The position numbers and the translations under genes were made by a program. DNA of 35,094 nucleotides from Coriobacteriia bacterium (GTDB taxonomy: Bacteria; Actinomycetota; Coriobacteriia; Anaerosomatales; Anaerosomataceae): contig JAFGNP010000018.1 of NCBI GenBank assembly GCA_016926975.1, positions 1-35,094 of the forward strand. Direction: 5' to 3'. The notes under the pieces were generated by a model. That model saw nothing but the letters and a program-made list of their open reading frames with translations, searched no databases and was not told where the DNA came from. Below are positions 31,943-35,094 of this stretch, one piece after another (position 1 is the stretch's first letter; each line of letters opens with the position of its first letter).

Positions 31943-33157
31943 TCACTTGATGAGCGTGATTGACTGGAACATCGGCATGTACAGCGCGACGACCATGCCA
32001 CCGACGATCACGCCGAGCACGGCCATCATGAGCGGCTCGATGATCGATGTCAGAGCATCCACCGCCATGCTGACTTCTTCGTCGTAGAAGTCGGCGATCT
32101 TGGAGAGCATCTGGTCGAGCGCACCTGTCTCCTCGCCTACCGCAACCATCTGAACGACCATCGACGGGAACACCGGTGATTCTCCAAGCGGTTTCGCGAT
32201 AGTCTCACCCTCCTTGATGGCAGCGCGAGTGTTCTTGAGGGCCTTGGCCACAACCGCGTTCCCGGCGGTGTCAGAGACTATGTCGAGCGCGGAGAGGATG
32301 GGGACTCCGGCGCCGACGAGCGTGCTGAAAGTCCTGGTGAAACGAGCTATGGCCGTCTTGCGAACCAGCGGACCGACGATCGGCATGCGAAGTAGGATCC
32401 CATCCCACGTAAAACGACCCGACTCCGTTCCCACCCAGAACTTGAAGAGCACGGTGCCTGCCACGATGACACCAACGAAGACGAGACCGGGCCAGCTTGT
32501 GGCCCCATCGGAGATCGATACCAGTATCTGCGTAGGCAGAGGCAACTCCCCGCCCATATCGGAGAACATCTTCTCGAACGTGGGCACCACGAAGATCATC
32601 ATCGCGACAAGAATCACCAGCACGAGCCCCAGCATCGCGATCGGATAGGTCATCGCCGACTTGATGCGGCCCCGCAGGTTGGCGTCAGCCTCAAAGAGGT
32701 CGGCCACGCGCAGGAGCACTTCGTCCAGCACACCACCGGTTTCCCCGGCCCGCACCATGTTGTAGAAGATCGGAGGGAAGATCTTGGTGTGCTTCATCAT
32801 CCCCTCGGAAAGCGACTGCCCCGCCTCCACGTCCTTACCCAGCTGGTTGATGATGTCGCGCAGCTCCTTGCTCTCCGACTGAGCACCGAGGATCGCCAGG
32901 CACTTCGTTAGGGACAAGCCGGCGTTGATCATCGTTGCAAACTGGCGCGCGAAGATGGTGACGTCCTTCGTCTTGACGCTCGTGCCGAACTGGATCTTGC
33001 TGAGTCTCGCAAGACGATCCTCCTCCAGATCCAGAACGATGTAGCCCATCTGCCGCAGCTTGTTGGCAACAGCCTCGCGGTTCTCGCCTTCCAGCTTTCC
33101 GCCGACGACCTTACCGGTCTTGTCGCGGACGCTGTACTTGAAGGTAATCGTCGCCAT
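31943..33157 (-). CDS. pilC: Type IV pilus inner-membrane platform protein PilC
   Basis: This 404-residue GspF-family protein begins ATITFKYSVRDKTGKVVGGK, as is usual, and has two repeated cytoplasmic GspF domains. The first contains FARQFATMINAGLSLTKCL and FYNMVRAGETGGVLDEVL; the second contains FTRTFSTLVGAGVPILSAL and MVAVGEETGALDQML. Membrane helices lie at about 170-195, 220-245 and 375-400. PilC is rotated by the PilB motor to add pilins. It follows pilB after 74 bases and ends about 100 bases before pilA. Confidence 0.97.
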   Translation of the reverse strand: MATITFKYSVRDKTGKVVGGKLEGENREAVANKLRQMGYIVLDLEEDRLARLSKIQFGTSVKTKDVTIFARQFATMINAGLSLTKCLAILGAQSESKELRDIINQLGKDVEAGQSLSEGMMKHTKIFPPIFYNMVRAGETGGVLDEVLLRVADLFEADANLRGRIKSAMTYPIAMLGLVLVILVAMMIFVVPTFEKMFSDMGGELPLPTQILVSISDGATSWPGLVFVGVIVAGTVLFKFWVGTESGRFTWDGILLRMPIVGPLVRKTAIARFTRTFSTLVGAGVPILSALDIVSDTAGNAVVAKALKNTRAAIKEGETIAKPLGESPVFPSMVVQMVAVGEETGALDQMLSKIADFYDEEVSMAVDALTSIIEPLMMAVLGVIVGGMVVALYMPMFQSITLIK

Positions 33158-33231
33158 GGCGCAGCCTCTCTAACCCGATGCCATTACGGTGAACATATCA
33201 CACAGCTCATATCGGCAGCCGTGCTCGAAAG

Positions 33232-34902
33232 CTACACGATCACCCGGACGATCTCCTCGAGTGACGTCTGACCCATCCGAGCTTTCTCGAGCCCGTCCAT
33301 CTTGAGAGTGAGCATCCCCTGTTCGATGGCCGTGTCCCTTATCGCCTCGGCTGTAGCCTCCCTCACGCACAACTCGCCGATCTCCTCGGAGACCATCATC
33401 ACTTCGTGCACGCCCATGCGCCCGCGATAGCCGGTCCCGCCGCACTTCTTGCATCCCTTTACGCGCCAGAGCTTCTCAGGAAGATCGTCTTCCCGGTAAC
33501 CGGCATCAAGGAGCACTTGCCTCTCCGGCACGTACTCCTCCTTGCAGTCCGAGCAAAGGCGCCGGGCGAGACGTTGAGCCAGCACACAGTCGACCGACGA
33601 AGCCACAAGGAACGGTTCGACGCCCATCTCGGTCAGCCTGGTGATGGCACCTGCGGCATCGTTGGTGTGGAGGGTGGAAAGGACCAGGTGGCCGGTCAGG
33701 GCCGATTCGATCGCGATCTTGGCCGTTTCCTGGTCGCGGATCTCACCGACAAGGATGATGTCGGGCGAGCAGCGAAGGAAGGATCGCAGCGCACGGGCGA
33801 AAGTCAGGCCAGCCTTCGTGTTCGTCTGAATCTGGTTGACGCCGGCAAGCCGGTACTCGACCGGATCCTCGGCTGTGAGGATGTGCTTGCCGGGGTCGTT
33901 CAACACGTTGATGGCCGCGTACAGCGTGGTGGACTTGCCGGAACCGGTAGGCCCGGTCACCAGGATGGCGCCGTACGGCTTGCGGAAAGACGACTCGAAA
34001 CGCTCCAACGCCTCCGGCAGGAAGCCCAGGTCCTCCAGGCGCATCATGATGCTGTCCTTGCGCAGGATTCGGAGCACAACGCGCTCACCGTACACGGTCG
34101 GCAGCGTGGAGACGCGGAAGTCCATCTTGTGCCCGCCGATGGTCAGGGCGCTGTGACCGTCTTGCGGCTTCCTGGTCTCGGCTATGTCCATGTCCGCCAT
34201 GATTTTGAACCGCGAGATTATCGCTTGTTGCGTGCCCTTTGGGCTCCGCATCATCTCGTGGAGAACACCGTCCACGCGGTAGCGAACGCGCAGGTCTTTC
34301 TCTTGCGGCTCGATGTGGATGTCGCTTGCCCTGTCGGCTACCGCCTTGTTGATGATGTAGTTCACGAGCTTGACGATCGGCGCCTCATCAGTGACCTCGG
34401 TAAGATCCTCCAGCGAGACGGTCTCGAGCTCGTCTCCCGAATCCATGCGCTCGTCAGTCATCGTAGTGGCCATCTTGTAGTACTCCTCGACCGCGCTGAC
34501 GATGTCGTCCTTGGTCGAGATGGCCGGCCTGATCTCGTAGCCTGTGATGATGCGCAGGTCGTCCAGGGCAAGCACATTCTGCGGATCGGCCATCGCTACC
34601 ACGAGCTGGTCTTCCGCTATCTCGACCGGCATCAGCGTGTAGCGTGTGGCGAGATCCTTCGGCACGACAGCGATCGCGTTGGCATCCGGTGTCGTCTGAG
34701 AGAAGTCGATGTAGGGAATGCCGATCTGTTTGGCCATCACCGAGAGGATGCCGCCCTGGGTGGCGTAACCCATATCGACCAGCACTCGCCCGAGAGGACT
34801 TCCGGTGGCCTTGTGCACCTCGAGCGCATCGGTGAGCTGCTGCTCGGTTATGATTCCGGCGCGCATGAGCAGAACGCCGAGTCGCTCGCCCGCCTCTGCC
34901 AC
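33232..34902 (-). CDS. pilB: Type IV pilus extension ATPase PilB
   Basis: This 556-residue hexameric motor starts at GTG 34902; the GGAG upstream is ten bases off, so the start is only fairly sure. The N-terminal MshEN-type domain reads RLGVLLMRAGIITEQQLTDA (7-26) then GSPLGRVLVDMGY. In other PilB/MshE proteins this motif binds cyclic di-GMP. The ATPase core has SDIHIEP (193-199), Walker A GPTGSGKST (317-325), TAEDPVEY, Walker B ILVGEIRD (383-390) and HTNDA (412-416). Zinc cysteines are 450, 453, 484 and 487. No retraction ATPase PilT is in the window. Confidence 0.97.
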   Translation of the reverse strand: MAEAGERLGVLLMRAGIITEQQLTDALEVHKATGSPLGRVLVDMGYATQGGILSVMAKQIGIPYIDFSQTTPDANAIAVVPKDLATRYTLMPVEIAEDQLVVAMADPQNVLALDDLRIITGYEIRPAISTKDDIVSAVEEYYKMATTMTDERMDSGDELETVSLEDLTEVTDEAPIVKLVNYIINKAVADRASDIHIEPQEKDLRVRYRVDGVLHEMMRSPKGTQQAIISRFKIMADMDIAETRKPQDGHSALTIGGHKMDFRVSTLPTVYGERVVLRILRKDSIMMRLEDLGFLPEALERFESSFRKPYGAILVTGPTGSGKSTTLYAAINVLNDPGKHILTAEDPVEYRLAGVNQIQTNTKAGLTFARALRSFLRCSPDIILVGEIRDQETAKIAIESALTGHLVLSTLHTNDAAGAITRLTEMGVEPFLVASSVDCVLAQRLARRLCSDCKEEYVPERQVLLDAGYREDDLPEKLWRVKGCKKCGGTGYRGRMGVHEVMMVSEEIGELCVREATAEAIRDTAIEQGMLTLKMDGLEKARMGQTSLEEIVRVIV

Positions 34903-34958
34903 TGGGGCATCACTCCGTCCGAATCACCCGGATGATCCAAGCACAGTCCACCGTCACG

Positions 34959-34987
34959 ATAGTACGACAGAAGACGCCCTCTGTGAC
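34959..34987 (-). promoter_or_regulatory. Candidate promoter upstream of pilB
   Basis: The minus strand has GTCACA (34982-34987) and TACTAT (34959-34964) with a 17-base spacer, each matching four of six consensus bases. A small dyad, CTGT-G-ACAG (34981-34989), overlaps the -35, as an operator might. I looked for a cyclic di-GMP riboswitch in the 103-base gap (34903-35005) and saw none. Confidence 0.3.
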
Positions 34988-35005
34988 AGGAGGCGGACGA
35001 GTGGG

Positions 35006-35094
35006 CTAGAGGTCGCGCGAAGCCTGAAGGTCGTCCAGCAAGATCCTTGCGAGGCGTTGATACTCTGCGAAGCTGCGTGATCCTGGCCTGACTC
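35006..35094 (-). CDS. C-terminal end of an unrecognised gene
   Basis: One minus-strand frame is open from the window edge to a TAG at 35006-35008. It encodes about 28 residues ending SFAEYQRLARILLDDLQASRDL, a plausible amphipathic helical C-terminus. The other two frames give less protein-like text. It ends 103 bases before the pilB start, in the same direction. In related Gram-positive clusters aroE or other pil genes can precede pilB, but this end does not look like AroE. I do not recognise the family. Confidence 0.45.
   Translation of the reverse strand, partial: VRPGSRSFAEYQRLARILLDDLQASRDL

Noticed and set aside
33406-34935. A 509-codon plus-strand open frame
   Set aside because: It is the antisense shadow of pilB with no recognisable protein features. 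The same applies to other long plus-strand frames over pilV, the carboxyltransferase and steA.
34903-35005. A cyclic di-GMP riboswitch before pilB
   Set aside because: Such switches often precede pilus genes, but none of the conserved GEMM core segments is present here or before pilA, pilM or the PilV-like gene.

Overview
The window is a high-GC, gene-dense bacterial chromosome segment with almost all genes on the minus strand. Gene content and order point to an actinobacterium. The order tlyA-nadK-recN-steA-steB, followed after an inserted envelope block by pyrG, matches the Mycobacterium Rv1694-Rv1699 order. A type IV pilus cluster without any secretin fits a single-membrane cell. A deep-branching, probably anaerobic lineage such as Coriobacteriia (Anaerosomatales/OPB41-like) is my best inference, not a demonstrated placement. 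I see no mobile elements, CRISPR arrays, tRNAs or rRNAs, and no gene-free stretch longer than 300 bases.

Layout, left to right. (1) 1-3591, minus strand: the start of pyrG, preceded in transcription by a divergent MraY/WecA-type membrane phosphotransferase and a large membrane protein carrying a degenerate alkaline-phosphatase-like domain. (2) 3789/3825-6064, plus strand: the lipid II flippase MurJ, with a start-codon puzzle, and an overlapping family-2 glycosyltransferase. These are the only plus-strand genes. They converge on steB, with both stop codons sharing the tetranucleotide CTAG. (3) 6061-22918, minus strand: one long, tightly packed housekeeping run, transcribed aroC, aroK-aroB fusion, aroQ, pepQ, efp, a carboxyltransferase-AccB fusion, accC, asp23, nusB, xseB, dxs, tlyA, nadK, recN, steA, steB. 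This is the well-known efp-acc-nusB-dxs-recN supercluster of Gram-positive bacteria, with the expected accB replaced by a fused pyruvate-carboxyltransferase/biotin-carrier gene. folD, xseA, ispA and argR are missing from their usual places. (4) 23035-34902, minus strand: a type IV pilus cluster, transcribed pilB, pilC, pilA, pilD, three minor prepilins (PilV-, PilW- and PilX-like), pilM, pilN, pilO and an unusual PilP-like protein. It ends in a terminator just before the aro promoter. (5) 35006-35094: the last codons of an unrecognised gene.

How the parts fit: aroC/KB/Q supply the shikimate route. AccC with the fused carboxyltransferase/carrier would make oxaloacetate from pyruvate and may also feed fatty-acid synthesis. 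dxs starts isoprenoid (undecaprenyl) synthesis. The MraY-like protein, MurJ, glycosyltransferase and SteA/SteB form an envelope and division group. The pilus block contains the motor, inner-membrane platform, pilin and large tip-like minor pilins for a surface fibre, but no PilT or secretin.

The points most worth following up are the carboxyltransferase-AccB fusion, the PilP-like protein with a cytoplasmic acidic repeat domain and no secretin, the pseudo-phosphatase/MraY-like pair, and a possible AUC start for murJ.
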